This document shows positions 28,013 to 36,592 of a stretch of DNA of 64,000 nt, one piece after another. Below the pieces are notes generated by a model. It saw only the letters and a list, made by a program, of their open reading frames with translations, searched no databases and had not been told where the DNA came from. The stretch's first letter is position 1. Each line of letters begins with the position of its first letter. This stretch comes from Pseudomonas aylmerensis. Lineage in GTDB: Bacteria; Pseudomonadota; Gammaproteobacteria; Pseudomonadales; Pseudomonadaceae. The stretch is taken from assembly GCF_001702265.1 (NCBI RefSeq), contig NZ_MAUE01000003.1:1-64000 (forward strand), written 5' to 3'. The translations under genes were made by a program, and so were the position numbers.

Positions 28013-30346
28013 TCATGAGGCGTGCTTCTGGTGGCCCGCCCAGGGCGCCAGCATAAAGCTGAACGCCAGGCCCAGGCTGACCGACAGGCCGAAATTACTC
28101 ACCGCCGGGGTACTCGACACCGCCAGCAGGCCGAACGACAACCAGGTCGTCAGCGCTGCCAGCAGCGTGCCTAAAAGGCTGACGGCCGGGCCGCCGATCT
28201 GTTCGCGCATCAAAATCGCGTAGTCGACGCTGATGGCCGTGACCAGCAGCAGGCCGAACAGGCTGAACAGGGTCAGCGGCTGGCCCAGCCAACCCAGGCT
28301 GGCCAGGCTGCACAGCGCCGCCAGCAAGGGCAGGGCGACGATACGCAAGGCGCCGGCAAAGCCGAATGGCAGGATCAGCAGCAGCACGATCAGCACGCAG
28401 GACATCAACTTCAATTCGGCCGCGCTGATCTGCGTATCGGCAAACACGCGGTTCAAGTCGCCCAGGCGATCCACCAGTTGCACACCCGGCAGATCCAGCG
28501 CTTGCACCCGCAGCAGCGCCGGGTTGTTCAAGCCTTGCAGGCTGACCATCGCCGCCACGCCGCCGCCGTCGACCTGGCCAAGCCACAAGGTGCGCCAAGG
28601 CTCGGCCAGGGGGCCGACGAGTGCGGCGTCGATGTCTTCGGTGGGCAACGCTTGCAGCTGCGCGACTTCGGCTTGCAGGGCAGTGGCGGGCACACCGAGG
28701 TCCAGCAGTGGCTGCCAATGTTGCGGGAGTTGGTTCAAGGCGTCGCGCAGTTGTTGCTGCTCGGCCGGCAGGTTGACCAATTGGTTGAGCGCCAGGTACC
28801 CCTGGAGCTTGTCCATGTTCACCAGTTGATCCAGGCGCTGGCTCAGGGCGGCCTGGCGTTCCAGCAACTGCTGCTGGTCGTCCGCGCGTACCAGGAAAAA
28901 CTGGCTGGTGGGCTGGAAACCGGTAATCCGCGCGACGGCCTGTGCCTCTTGCAGCAATTGCGGCGGCGCACCGATCCATTGGCGGATATCGTTCTTGCTG
29001 TTCAGGTGCCACAGGCCACCTGCGCAGAACAGCAGCACCATTGCCAGCAACACCGGGCTCGGCACGCGCTTGAGCAAAGAAGCCCGCACCAGCCACAGGC
29101 ATTCGGCGATGCGCAGCGGCCATTGCGCCGGGCGCAATTCCACACCCTTGAGCAGCGCGGGCAACAGGCACACGGCCGACAGGTAGGCGCCGATCAGCCC
29201 GGCGGCGGAGAACACGGCGATCTGGGTCAGTGCCGGGAACGGCGTCCAGGCCAGCGCCAGGTAGCCGATGCAACTGGTGGCGAGGCTCAGGCTCAGCCCC
29301 GGCAGGGTGAGCCGCAACGCTGGCCAACTGCGCCAGGGGTTCATGCTCCAGCTCTTCGACAGGTAATGCAGCGGGTAATCCACCGCCACGCCGATCAGGC
29401 TGGAGCCCAGTACCAGGGTCATCACATGCATATGGCCGAACAGCGCCACACAGGCCACCGCGCCAAACAGCATGCCCACCAGCACCGGCACAAAGGCCAG
29501 CAGCACGCGCCAACGGCGGAACGCCAGCAACAGCAGCAACAGAATACCGACGGTCGCGCCGCCGCCGACCCAGGTGATTTCCCGTGTGGCCTGCTGCTGA
29601 CCGTTGGCCGCGTAGAGCAGGCCGCTGGCCGCGAGCAATTGCGCGCCTTGCCCGCTGGCCTGTTCGCGACTGGCCTGGAGCAGCGCTGCCACTTGCAGCG
29701 GCAGTTTCATGTCAAAGGCATTGCCGGTGGTGCGCGCACGCAGCAGCACCCAGCTTTTGCCGTCGGCATCGGCGATCAACGCGCCGCTGCCGATATCCAG
29801 TTGCACCGAACCGTGTTGCGGCTGGCTGTTCTGGATACGCCCGGTCAGGCCCAGCCAGTCATCCTGGCTCGGCACCAGGCTGAAGCCGGTGAAGGGGTCG
29901 AACAGCGCCTGCACACGCTGCTGGATAAACGCGCCGGGCTGTTCAATCAGTTGCGCGCGGTCTTTGGCCGAGAGCATCGCCAGCCGCCCGCGCAGCAGTT
30001 GCTCGCGCAGCGCGGGCAAGTCGGCTTGCAGGTTCCATTGCACTTTTTCGAACAGGCCGCTGGCCTGCCACTGCTCGCCCAGTTGCTGCGCGACTGCAAC
30101 GGCTGTCTGCCGATCAGCATGGCCCACCAGCACCAGTATCTCGCGGTTCAGCGGCTCCTGCATGCGCTGTTCGGCCTGCAGTTCCAGGGCGTCCGGCGTG
30201 TTGCCCGGCACCAGTTCCATCAGGTTGGCCGACAGCGGGGCGCCGTGACGCCACTGCCAGCCGGCCAGGGCCAGCACGGCCACCAGCAGGATCAGGAACA
30301 GGCGGGGCAGCAAGCGTTCACTGGGCAAAGTCGTGTTGCTCCGCAT
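28013..30346 (-). CDS. MMPL/RND-type exporter of the polyene cluster
   Basis: The 777-residue inner-membrane protein has the two-fold MMPL architecture. There is a helix at about 12-30, a large periplasmic loop, helices around 255-420 including GVAVDYPLHYLSKSW, a second periplasmic loop, and a last helix bundle with AISVDYAILMREQIG. The paired Asp-Tyr in VDYP and VDYA are the proton-relay positions of this family. It probably extracts the aryl polyene lipid from the inner membrane and hands it to the LolA-like protein, whose gene it overlaps by 29 bases. Confidence 0.88.
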   Translation of the reverse strand: MRSNTTLPSERLLPRLFLILLVAVLALAGWQWRHGAPLSANLMELVPGNTPDALELQAEQRMQEPLNREILVLVGHADRQTAVAVAQQLGEQWQASGLFEKVQWNLQADLPALREQLLRGRLAMLSAKDRAQLIEQPGAFIQQRVQALFDPFTGFSLVPSQDDWLGLTGRIQNSQPQHGSVQLDIGSGALIADADGKSWVLLRARTTGNAFDMKLPLQVAALLQASREQASGQGAQLLAASGLLYAANGQQQATREITWVGGGATVGILLLLLLAFRRWRVLLAFVPVLVGMLFGAVACVALFGHMHVMTLVLGSSLIGVAVDYPLHYLSKSWSMNPWRSWPALRLTLPGLSLSLATSCIGYLALAWTPFPALTQIAVFSAAGLIGAYLSAVCLLPALLKGVELRPAQWPLRIAECLWLVRASLLKRVPSPVLLAMVLLFCAGGLWHLNSKNDIRQWIGAPPQLLQEAQAVARITGFQPTSQFFLVRADDQQQLLERQAALSQRLDQLVNMDKLQGYLALNQLVNLPAEQQQLRDALNQLPQHWQPLLDLGVPATALQAEVAQLQALPTEDIDAALVGPLAEPWRTLWLGQVDGGGVAAMVSLQGLNNPALLRVQALDLPGVQLVDRLGDLNRVFADTQISAAELKLMSCVLIVLLLILPFGFAGALRIVALPLLAALCSLASLGWLGQPLTLFSLFGLLLVTAISVDYAILMREQIGGPAVSLLGTLLAALTTWLSFGLLAVSSTPAVSNFGLSVSLGLAFSFMLAPWAGHQKHAS

Positions 30347-31001
30347 CGCTCAACGGCTGGCTGGCGGTGCTGTCCTGCATGCGCAGCACGGTGCTGTCGC
30401 CCTGGGTTTCCAGCAGCTCGATGGTTTGCACCAGCTCGCCGCCGTCGATATTGATCTGGGTGAATACTTGTTTTAACAGCAGCGAGCGTGGGATCAGCGT
30501 CAGCTTCCATTGCCGGGCTTCGCCTTGCAACTGCAGCTCGAAGTCGCGTTGCAAGCCGCTGCTGTCGCCCTGCAGCACGGCGAGGAACAGGCGGTTCTGC
30601 TCGGCGCCGGCGCTCTTGTTCGGCAGCAGTTGCCAGCCGTTGGCATCACGCCGGGCGATGCCCTGGGCGCTGATGCGGTAGTCCTGTTGCAGCGGGGTTT
30701 TCAGCAGCCACAGCAGGCCGTGGTCCTTGGCGAGCACGAAGGTGCCTTTGCTGACCAGCGGCTGCGGCAGGGCGCGCAGGTGTTTTTCCTGGATGAAGCT
30801 GCCGTGGATCACCGAGGGTTTTGCCAGTTGAGCGCTGAGTTGTTGCAAGTCGAAAGCATGGGCACTCAGGCTCAGCAACAACCCGAGCCCTGTAGGAGCA
30901 AGCTTGCTCGCGAAAAACCTGAGGGCGCTGCGCAGTGTCAGGCGGATCGCATTATCGTTAACGTCCTTCGCGGGCAAGCCCGCTCCCACAGGGGTCAGCA
31001 T
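30318..31001 (-). CDS. LolA-like lipoprotein/lipid carrier with a repeat-derived N-terminus
   Basis: Residues from about 50 form a LolA-like beta-barrel half (FDLQQLSAQLAKPSVIHGSF at its start, ISAQGIARRD, LLPNKSAG), a periplasmic carrier expected to ferry the polyene lipid. The N-terminal 1-37 (VGAGLPAKD... FFASKLAPTG) is the translation of a REP palindrome inserted at 30888-30993. The original signal-peptide core (GLGLLLSLSAHA-F) remains, but now lies behind a 37-residue extension. The ATG at 31001 overlaps the thioesterase stop (ATGCTGA), so the native start seems kept and the insertion is in frame. Total 227 residues. Whether export still works is open. Confidence 0.82.
   Translation of the reverse strand: MLTPVGAGLPAKDVNDNAIRLTLRSALRFFASKLAPTGLGLLLSLSAHAFDLQQLSAQLAKPSVIHGSFIQEKHLRALPQPLVSKGTFVLAKDHGLLWLLKTPLQQDYRISAQGIARRDANGWQLLPNKSAGAEQNRLFLAVLQGDSSGLQRDFELQLQGEARQWKLTLIPRSLLLKQVFTQINIDGGELVQTIELLETQGDSTVLRMQDSTASQPLSDAEQHDFAQ
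30888..30993. repeat. REP/BIME inserted in the 5' end of the lolA-like gene
   Basis: CCCTGTAGGAGCAAGCTTGC with TCGCGAA on the left and TTCGCGGGCAAGCCCGCTCC with CACAGGGG on the right are inverted arms of the same class as 17222-17295. It lies wholly inside the reading frame and its length keeps the frame open. Confidence 0.85.
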
Positions 31002-31423
31002 TTGAGGGCCCTTTCGACGGCGTCGGTGAATATTCTGGGTGAGGCCAATTGCATCTCGCGGCTGGCGATTTCAACGGCGACTTGCACGGTGCTGGCGCGG
31101 GTCAGGCGCTCGCCGCTGGCAAGGTCGGTGATCAGGTAATTGACCTTCAAGCGGTTCTCCCATTCCACCAGGCTCGCGCGCACATTGATGGTCTGTCCAA
31201 AGGTCGCGCCGCGCACGTAGCGCAGCTGCATATCGATCACCGGCCATGCGTAGCCGGATTCGAGCATCGCCGTGTAGTTATGGCCGATCTTGTCCAGCAG
31301 CGCGCAACGCGCCACTTCCAGGTACTTGACGTAGTGCCCGTGCCACACCACGTTCATGGTGTCGATGTCGAAAAACGGCACCAGGATTTCGCTGTCGCTG
31401 TGCAGCACGCCCTGACTACGCAT
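30995..31423 (-). CDS. 4-hydroxybenzoyl-CoA-type thioesterase
   Basis: The 142-residue hotdog thioesterase has FFDIDTMNVVWHGHYVKYLE (about 17-36), with Asp/His in the active-site loop typical of the YbgC/4HBT group. In aryl polyene clusters it acts as an editing or product-releasing thioesterase. The ATG at 31423 overlaps the 3' end of the ammonia-lyase gene by 8 bases, and the stop overlaps the lolA-like start. Confidence 0.88.
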   Translation of the reverse strand: MRSQGVLHSDSEILVPFFDIDTMNVVWHGHYVKYLEVARCALLDKIGHNYTAMLESGYAWPVIDMQLRYVRGATFGQTINVRASLVEWENRLKVNYLITDLASGERLTRASTVQVAVEIASREMQLASPRIFTDAVERALKC

Positions 31424-32957
31424 GCAGCCTCCAGTGTTGCTCGGCAATGCGCTTGAGGCACAGGCGCAGCTCGCCTTCGAGGGCACGGTCCTCGATGACC
31501 GGCGGGAAGTCCTTGGCGAGTGCTGCATGCATGGCGGCCAAGGCTGGCGGCAAAGGCCGCGCATCCTCGGCCTGGGCACGCAGCCACACGCCCTGGTTGG
31601 CGGCGAGCAGGGTGGCAGCGGCGACCTGTTCGGTCAGTTCCAGCACACGGATCGCATCACGCGCAGCGATGGTGCCCATGCTCACCTTGTCCTGGTTATG
31701 GCACTCGGTGGAGCGCGAGAACACGCTGGCCGGCATGGTGTTTTTCAGCGCCTCGGCGGTCCAGGCGCTGGTGCCGATCTGCACCGCCTTGAAGCCGTGG
31801 TTGATCATCGCGCGCTCGGCCGGCGCGCCGGACAGGTTGCTCGGCAGGCCATGGTTGTAGCGCACGTCTACCAACAGCGCGAGCTGGCGGTCGAGCAGGT
31901 CGGCGACGTTGGCCACCAGGGTCTTGAGGCTGTCCATGGCAAAGGCGATATGCCCGCCGTAGAAGTGCCCGCCGTGCAGCACGCGCTCTTCCTCGGCGTC
32001 GATGATCGGGTTGTCGTTGGCGCTGTTCAGTTCGATTTCGATAAACGAGCGCAGCCAGTTCAGGCTGTCGGCCAACACCCCGAGCACATGCGGGGCGCAG
32101 CGCAGCGAGTAGCGATCCTGCAGGCGATGCAGCGGCGCGGTCGGTGCATCGATGGCCAGGTCCTTGCGCAACCAGGCGGCGACTTGCATCTGCCCCGGGT
32201 GCGGCTTGGCGGCGAACAGGCGCTCGTCGAAGTGCTCCGGGTTGCCTTGCAGCGCCACCACGTTCAGCGCGGTGATGCGCGTCGCCAGTTGCAGCAGGTA
32301 GTCGGCCCGGGCGAAGGCCAGGCAGGCGAGGCCGGTCATCACGGCGGTGCCGTTCATCAGCGCCAGGGCCTCCTTGGGACGCAGCACCAGCGGGTCCCAA
32401 CCCAGTTCGCGATGCACATCGGCAGCCTGGCGCCGCTCGCCACGGAACATGACCTCGCGCTCGCCGGACAGGGTCGCGGCCACGTAGGACAGTGGGGTCA
32501 GGTCACCACTGGCGCCGACCGAGCCTTCTTCCGGAATCAGCGGCAGCACATCGTGTTCGAGGAACGCATGCAGGCGCTCGAGCAGTTCCACGCGCACCCC
32601 GGAAACCCCATGGCACAGCGACTGCAAGCGCGCCGCCAGCACCGCACGGGTCGCTTGGGCGTCGAGCAACTTGCCCAGACCGCAGCCGTGAAAGGTGTAC
32701 AGGTGACGCGGCAGCGCCTCGACGTGGTGCAATGGCACCGCCACCACGCAGGAGTCGCCGTAGCCGGTGGTCACGCCGTAGATCACGCCTTCCTTGTCCA
32801 GCAGCGAGTCTAAGAACTGCGCGCCCTTGGCGATGCGCTGGCGATAGGCGGCGTCATCCTGCAAATGTGTGGGCACCTGACGGTTGGCCAGGGCCAGCAC
32901 GTCTTCGATGCGCAGGGGGCGTTCGCCAAAGGTTACCGGCTCAAGATGCGTCGTCAT
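31416..32957 (-). CDS. Aromatic amino acid ammonia-lyase (HAL/PAL/TAL family)
   Basis: The 513-residue protein has the Ala149-Ser150-Gly151 triad in SVGASGDLTPLS that cyclises to the MIO cofactor, and the catalytic Tyr60 in VIYGVTTGYG. In the cluster it should supply the aromatic starter (4-hydroxycinnamate if tyrosine is the substrate) that the acyl-ACP ligase loads. The substrate-selectivity pair reads Phe89-His90 by eye alignment, neither the His-Leu of Rhodobacter TAL nor the Ser-His of HutH. No other hut genes are nearby, so a role in histidine degradation is unlikely. The ATG at 32957 overlaps the upstream acyltransferase by 17 bases. Confidence 0.9.
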   Translation of the reverse strand: MTTHLEPVTFGERPLRIEDVLALANRQVPTHLQDDAAYRQRIAKGAQFLDSLLDKEGVIYGVTTGYGDSCVVAVPLHHVEALPRHLYTFHGCGLGKLLDAQATRAVLAARLQSLCHGVSGVRVELLERLHAFLEHDVLPLIPEEGSVGASGDLTPLSYVAATLSGEREVMFRGERRQAADVHRELGWDPLVLRPKEALALMNGTAVMTGLACLAFARADYLLQLATRITALNVVALQGNPEHFDERLFAAKPHPGQMQVAAWLRKDLAIDAPTAPLHRLQDRYSLRCAPHVLGVLADSLNWLRSFIEIELNSANDNPIIDAEEERVLHGGHFYGGHIAFAMDSLKTLVANVADLLDRQLALLVDVRYNHGLPSNLSGAPAERAMINHGFKAVQIGTSAWTAEALKNTMPASVFSRSTECHNQDKVSMGTIAARDAIRVLELTEQVAAATLLAANQGVWLRAQAEDARPLPPALAAMHAALAKDFPPVIEDRALEGELRLCLKRIAEQHWRLHA

Positions 32958-33876
32958 CGGTCTTCCAGAAAGGGTAAAAGTTGAACCATTGTTGGGGCGC
33001 TTCCAGGCAGAACTGGCCCAGGCGTGCGGCATAGCGCGCGGTCCACAGGGCGATGACCTGCTCGCGGGTGCTGCGTTTCCATTCGATCAACTGCGCGAAC
33101 GGCTCGATGGTCAGGTGATAGCGGCCCTGGTGTTTCAGGCACATCAGCAGGTTGACCGGGCATTTCAGCAGGCCGGCCAGCAACCACGGGCCTTGGGGAA
33201 AGGCGGCGTCGTGGCCGAGGAAATCCACCCGCACCCTGCGCCCGCCATGCAGCGGCACGCGGTCGCCAGCGATGGCCAGCCACTCGCCGTCGTCCAGGCG
33301 CTGGCTGAGCAACAGCATGGTGGCCGGGTCCAGCTCGCTGACCTGGATCAAGCGCAAGTGGGTCGCGCCGGCTTCGCCCAGCAGACGGTTGAAGCGCTCG
33401 GCGTGCTTGGTGTGCACCAGCACGTTCATGGTGACCTGCTCGCCGATTTCCGCCAGCGCGCGGCACACTTCAAGGTTGCCCAGGTGCGCGCCCACCAGCA
33501 TCTGCCCGCGCCCGCCACGCAGTTGCCCGCGCAGTTGCGCCGGGTCGTTGATTTCGATCTGCTCGATACGCAGCTTGCCGTTCCACACGTCGAGCTTGTC
33601 CAGCAGCGAGTCGGCAAAGGCCATGAATTGGCCGAAGACCTTTTTATGGGTCGGGCGCAGTTCATCGCGTCCGCTCCACTCGGCCAGGCGCTGCTGGTAT
33701 TGCCAGGCGCTCTGGCGCGCGGTGCGGCCGAACAGGAAGAAGTACAGCACGATGCCGTACAGCACCGGGCTCAGCAGGCGGCGGCCGAGCACCTTGGCGG
33801 CGACGGCTGTGAGTTTCATCAGCCAGAAGCTGCCGCGTTCTTCGCGGTCGGCCCAGTGTTTGCTGCTGTCGCTCAT
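32941..33876 (-). CDS. LpxL/HtrB-like lipid acyltransferase
   Basis: The 311-residue protein has the lysophospholipid/lipid A acyltransferase fold with one N-terminal membrane segment (about 35-55) and the HxxxxE motif in GAHLGNLEVC. LpxL-type enzymes transfer acyl chains from ACP to glycolipids. Here it probably attaches an acyl or polyenoyl chain to the lipid carrying the pigment. The start at 33876 overlaps the glycosyltransferase stop as ATGA. The reading frame further upstream is inside that gene. Confidence 0.85.
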   Translation of the reverse strand: MSDSSKHWADREERGSFWLMKLTAVAAKVLGRRLLSPVLYGIVLYFFLFGRTARQSAWQYQQRLAEWSGRDELRPTHKKVFGQFMAFADSLLDKLDVWNGKLRIEQIEINDPAQLRGQLRGGRGQMLVGAHLGNLEVCRALAEIGEQVTMNVLVHTKHAERFNRLLGEAGATHLRLIQVSELDPATMLLLSQRLDDGEWLAIAGDRVPLHGGRRVRVDFLGHDAAFPQGPWLLAGLLKCPVNLLMCLKHQGRYHLTIEPFAQLIEWKRSTREQVIALWTARYAARLGQFCLEAPQQWFNFYPFWKTDDDAS

Positions 33877-34607
33877 GCCTGCCACCGTCGCCACAGGATC
33901 ATCGGCGCGCGTACCAACATGCCGAAGAACAACCGGGTGTGCATGGCCGAGATGCGCACGTTGTCGCGGAACAAACGAAAGTGCGACAGGCCGTCGGTGG
34001 GGTAATGCACCTGCGTCGGCAGCCAACGCATCGGCTGGTTGCGCCAGGCCAGGCGCACCAGGATGTCGGAGTCGAAGTCCATGCGCGTGCCGATATAGGC
34101 CGAGTCCATCAGCGCCAGCGTCGGCGCCAGCGGGTACACGCGAAAGCCGCACATCGAGTCGCGGATCTGCAGCGACAGGGTGTTGATCCACACCCACACG
34201 TGGGTCAGGTAGCGCGCGTACAGGCGGCCCTTGGGCACGCTGTCGTCGTATTCGGGATAGCCGCAGATGACCGCGTCAGGGTGCCGGCGCGAGGTGTCGA
34301 TAAATGTGTCGACTTCACGCAAGTCGTGCTGGCCGTCGGCATCCACTTGCAGGGCATGGCTGAAGCCCAGGCGTGCGGCTTCGCGGAAACCGGCCATGAC
34401 CGCGCCACCTTTGCCCTGGTTGTTCGGCAGGGTCAGCAGGGTGACGTTTTCGAGGCGTGCCAGCTGCGCCAATACCGCCGCGCAGGCCGGGCTGCTGCCG
34501 TCGTCGACCAACAGGCACGGCAGGCCGCTGTCCAACAGGCTGCGGACCACGGCCGGCACGGCGGCTTCATGGTTGTAGACCGGGATCAGGGCGCAGGGGT
34601 TATGCAT
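33873..34607 (-). CDS. Family 2 glycosyltransferase
   Basis: The 244-residue GT-A fold protein has IPVYNHEAAVP near the N-terminus, LLVDDGSSP (about 34-42) and the DXD-type VDADGQHD (about 93-100). It is DPM1-like in size, with no C-terminal membrane region. Aryl polyene clusters usually encode such an enzyme for building the glyco-lipid anchor. It is the first gene after the repeat array that splits the operon. Confidence 0.9.
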   Translation of the reverse strand: MHNPCALIPVYNHEAAVPAVVRSLLDSGLPCLLVDDGSSPACAAVLAQLARLENVTLLTLPNNQGKGGAVMAGFREAARLGFSHALQVDADGQHDLREVDTFIDTSRRHPDAVICGYPEYDDSVPKGRLYARYLTHVWVWINTLSLQIRDSMCGFRVYPLAPTLALMDSAYIGTRMDFDSDILVRLAWRNQPMRWLPTQVHYPTDGLSHFRLFRDNVRISAMHTRLFFGMLVRAPMILWRRWQA

Positions 34608-34629
34608 GGCTCACCCAATCGGCTGGTAG

Positions 34630-34920
34630 CGTGCTTCCTGTGGTGAATGGGTTTTCTGTGGTGAGCAAGCTCCTTGTGGTTAGCAAGCTCCTTGTGGCTG
34701 GCGGGCTTGTTGTGGTGAGCGGGCTCCCTGTGGTGAGCGGGCTTGCCCCGCGTTGGGCTGCGAAGCGGCCCCAAAACCAGCCAACTCGGTATGCCTGGAA
34801 GACCGCGTCGACCTTATTGGGGCTGCTTCGCAGCCCAACGCGGGGCAAGCCCGCTCGCCACAACAAGCCTGCTTGCCACAAACAGCCTGCTTGCCACGAC
34901 GAACCTGCTTGCCACAAGAG
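34630..34920. repeat. Large palindromic array: 18-bp repeats flanking a REP doublet
   Basis: Left arm: at least four tandem 18-bp units near 34668, 34686, 34704 and 34722 (consensus GGCTCCTTGTGGTGAGCG) plus degenerate ones before them. Centre: GGGCTTGCCCCGCGTTGGGC continuing to CGGCCCC and, 44 bases later, its inverse ending GGGGCAAGCCC (34846). Right arm: four inverted 18-bp units (consensus CCTGCTTGCCACAACAAG) up to 34920. It fills the whole 314-base gap between ligase-dehydratase and glycosyltransferase genes; no gene is present in it. Confidence 0.9.
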
Positions 34921-34921
34921 A

Positions 34922-36592
34922 TTATGCATTTTGCGCCTCCAGCACTATCCGGCCACTGGAACAGGCTGCGACGCCATTGCGGTAAGCGAAGTACAGCTTG
35001 GCGCGCTCTGCATCAAAGCGCAGGTGCAGTTCGATACGGTCGCCCGGGCGTATCAGTTGCTGGAACTTGAGCACTTCCATGCCGGCAAAGGTCGTCGGCA
35101 GGTCCAGCAGTTGCTGGCCGAGGTTGAAGGCCCATTCCACCTGCACCACACCGGGCAGCACCGGAGTGACCGGAAAGTGGCCGCTGAAGTAAGCCAGGTC
35201 CGGCGGTACACTCAGTTGCAGGGTCCATTCGCCATGCGCTTTGACCTGCTCCAGCACTTCCGGGGCTTTTGGCCGTGGCGCCAGCAGCAGTGCTTCGACG
35301 TCGGCCTGCGGGAGCTTGCCCTGGCTGTTCAGCGGCAATTGGCGCAGCAGGCGCCAGCGCCGCGGCAGGGCCAGGGCTTCGCAATGCTGGCTGAGGTGCT
35401 GGCGCAGGGTTTGGGTGACGGTGCGCCGGCCCTGATTGCGCAGGGCGTGCAGGCCTTCGGCGCTCAACACCACCAACGCGCCGAGGGACGCGCGGTTTTC
35501 CTGTACCACGCCCAGGCGGGTTTCGGCGACCCAGGCGTGGGCCATCAGCGCCTGTTCGAGCATCGGCAGGGAGATGCGTTTTTCTTCCAGCTTGACGATG
35601 CGGTCCAGGCGACCCAGCAGCTCGAAACGGCCATCTGGATGGATTCGGGCAGCGTCAGCAGTCTGTTCAATATGCCCGGCGGGCAGGTAAGGCGAGGCGA
35701 TACGCAGCGCGCCGTCGGCGTCCTGGCTCAGTTGCACGTCGGCGAATGGCTGCCAGGGTTGCGCGCCCTGGCGCCAGGCGATGCCGCCGGTCTCGGAGCT
35801 GCCGAGGATTTCCGTCGGCCATTGCTGCAGGCGCTCGTAAAGACGGGTGGCCGCCTCGAGGGGCAAGGCGCCGCCGGACGAGAACACCCTCGCCACCTGG
35901 CTCAGTGCCGGCCAGTCGAGGTTGTCGCCCATGCGCTTGAGCAGCGCCGGGCTGGCGACCCAGGCAAAGTGCGGGTGCTCGCGGCTGGCGCGCTGCAGGT
36001 CTTCGGGGAATGCCAGTTGCTTGCGCACAAAAGTGCGACCGGCGCACAGCGGCCATAGCACACGGAATAGCAAGCCGTAGATATGCTGGGTGGCGACGCT
36101 GCCGATGATGCACGCGTCTTTCACGTCCGCGCCCCACAAGGCCTCCAGCGCCTGGACTTCATTGGCCAACTGACGCAGGGTCTTGTCGATGCGCTTGGGC
36201 TCGCCGCTGGAGCCGGAGGTGCACAGGCTCACTTGGCAGGCGTCCAGGTCGAGGGCAGCAGGGCTCAAGGGCGACTGATACAGCGCGTCGAGGTCGGCAG
36301 CTTCCACCAGCCAGGCGTCGACGGCCGCGTCCCAGCGTTGGCGGGTCTGGGGTTGCAGGTCGGCGGGCAGCAGCACGCTGACCCCGGCACGCCAGGCGCC
36401 CAGCAGGGCAATCGCCAGTACGCCGGCGTCTTCCAGGTGCACGGCCAGGCGCTGGATGCCACGCGCCTGCAGGCCTGCGGCCAGGCTCAGGGCGTGTTCC
36501 CACAGTTCAGCGTGATTCATCGCAGGTTCGGTGGTGACCAAACGCTGTTGCAGCGGCTCGAGCAACAGGTGCTCAAGTTTCAACCCTTTCAT
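34922..36592 (-). CDS. Acyl-ACP ligase (AMP-forming) fused to a FabA/FabZ-like dehydratase
   Basis: The 556-residue protein has an adenylating domain (about 1-430) with the phosphate-binding loop [14 protein letters not shown], then a hotdog domain (about 440-556) with [19 protein letters not shown], where the GHFP His and the downstream Glu fit a FabZ-type active site. It would activate the cinnamate-type starter, load it on an ACP and dehydrate 3-hydroxyacyl-ACP. In E. coli-type clusters ligase and dehydratase are separate adjacent genes. The ATG at 36592 overlaps the membrane-protein stop (ATGA). Confidence 0.88.
   Translation of the reverse strand: MKGLKLEHLLLEPLQQRLVTTEPAMNHAELWEHALSLAAGLQARGIQRLAVHLEDAGVLAIALLGAWRAGVSVLLPADLQPQTRQRWDAAVDAWLVEAADLDALYQSPLSPAALDLDACQVSLCTSGSSGEPKRIDKTLRQLANEVQALEALWGADVKDACIIGSVATQHIYGLLFRVLWPLCAGRTFVRKQLAFPEDLQRASREHPHFAWVASPALLKRMGDNLDWPALSQVARVFSSGGALPLEAATRLYERLQQWPTEILGSSETGGIAWRQGAQPWQPFADVQLSQDADGALRIASPYLPAGHIEQTADAARIHPDGRFELLGRLDRIVKLEEKRISLPMLEQALMAHAWVAETRLGVVQENRASLGALVVLSAEGLHALRNQGRRTVTQTLRQHLSQHCEALALPRRWRLLRQLPLNSQGKLPQADVEALLLAPRPKAPEVLEQVKAHGEWTLQLSVPPDLAYFSGHFPVTPVLPGVVQVEWAFNLGQQLLDLPTTFAGMEVLKFQQLIRPGDRIELHLRFDAERAKLYFAYRNGVAACSSGRIVLEAQNA

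Noticed and set aside
31422..32813. 463-codon plus-strand frame opposite the ammonia-lyase
   Set aside because: Antisense shadow of a gene with an intact MIO triad; no domain recognised.
31416..32957. Ammonia-lyase read as catabolic HutH
   Set aside because: No hutU, hutI, hutG or hutC near it; overlaps on both sides place it within the polyene operon.
34668..34910. 18-bp repeats considered as a CRISPR or integron-type array
   Set aside because: No spacers, arms are inverted around a REP pair, and no integrase or cas gene is present.
34586..34929. Short repetitive frames in the 18-bp array (LLTTRSLLTT and PACHKQPACH types)
   Set aside because: They are translations of non-coding tandem repeats, open in both directions because 18 is a multiple of three.
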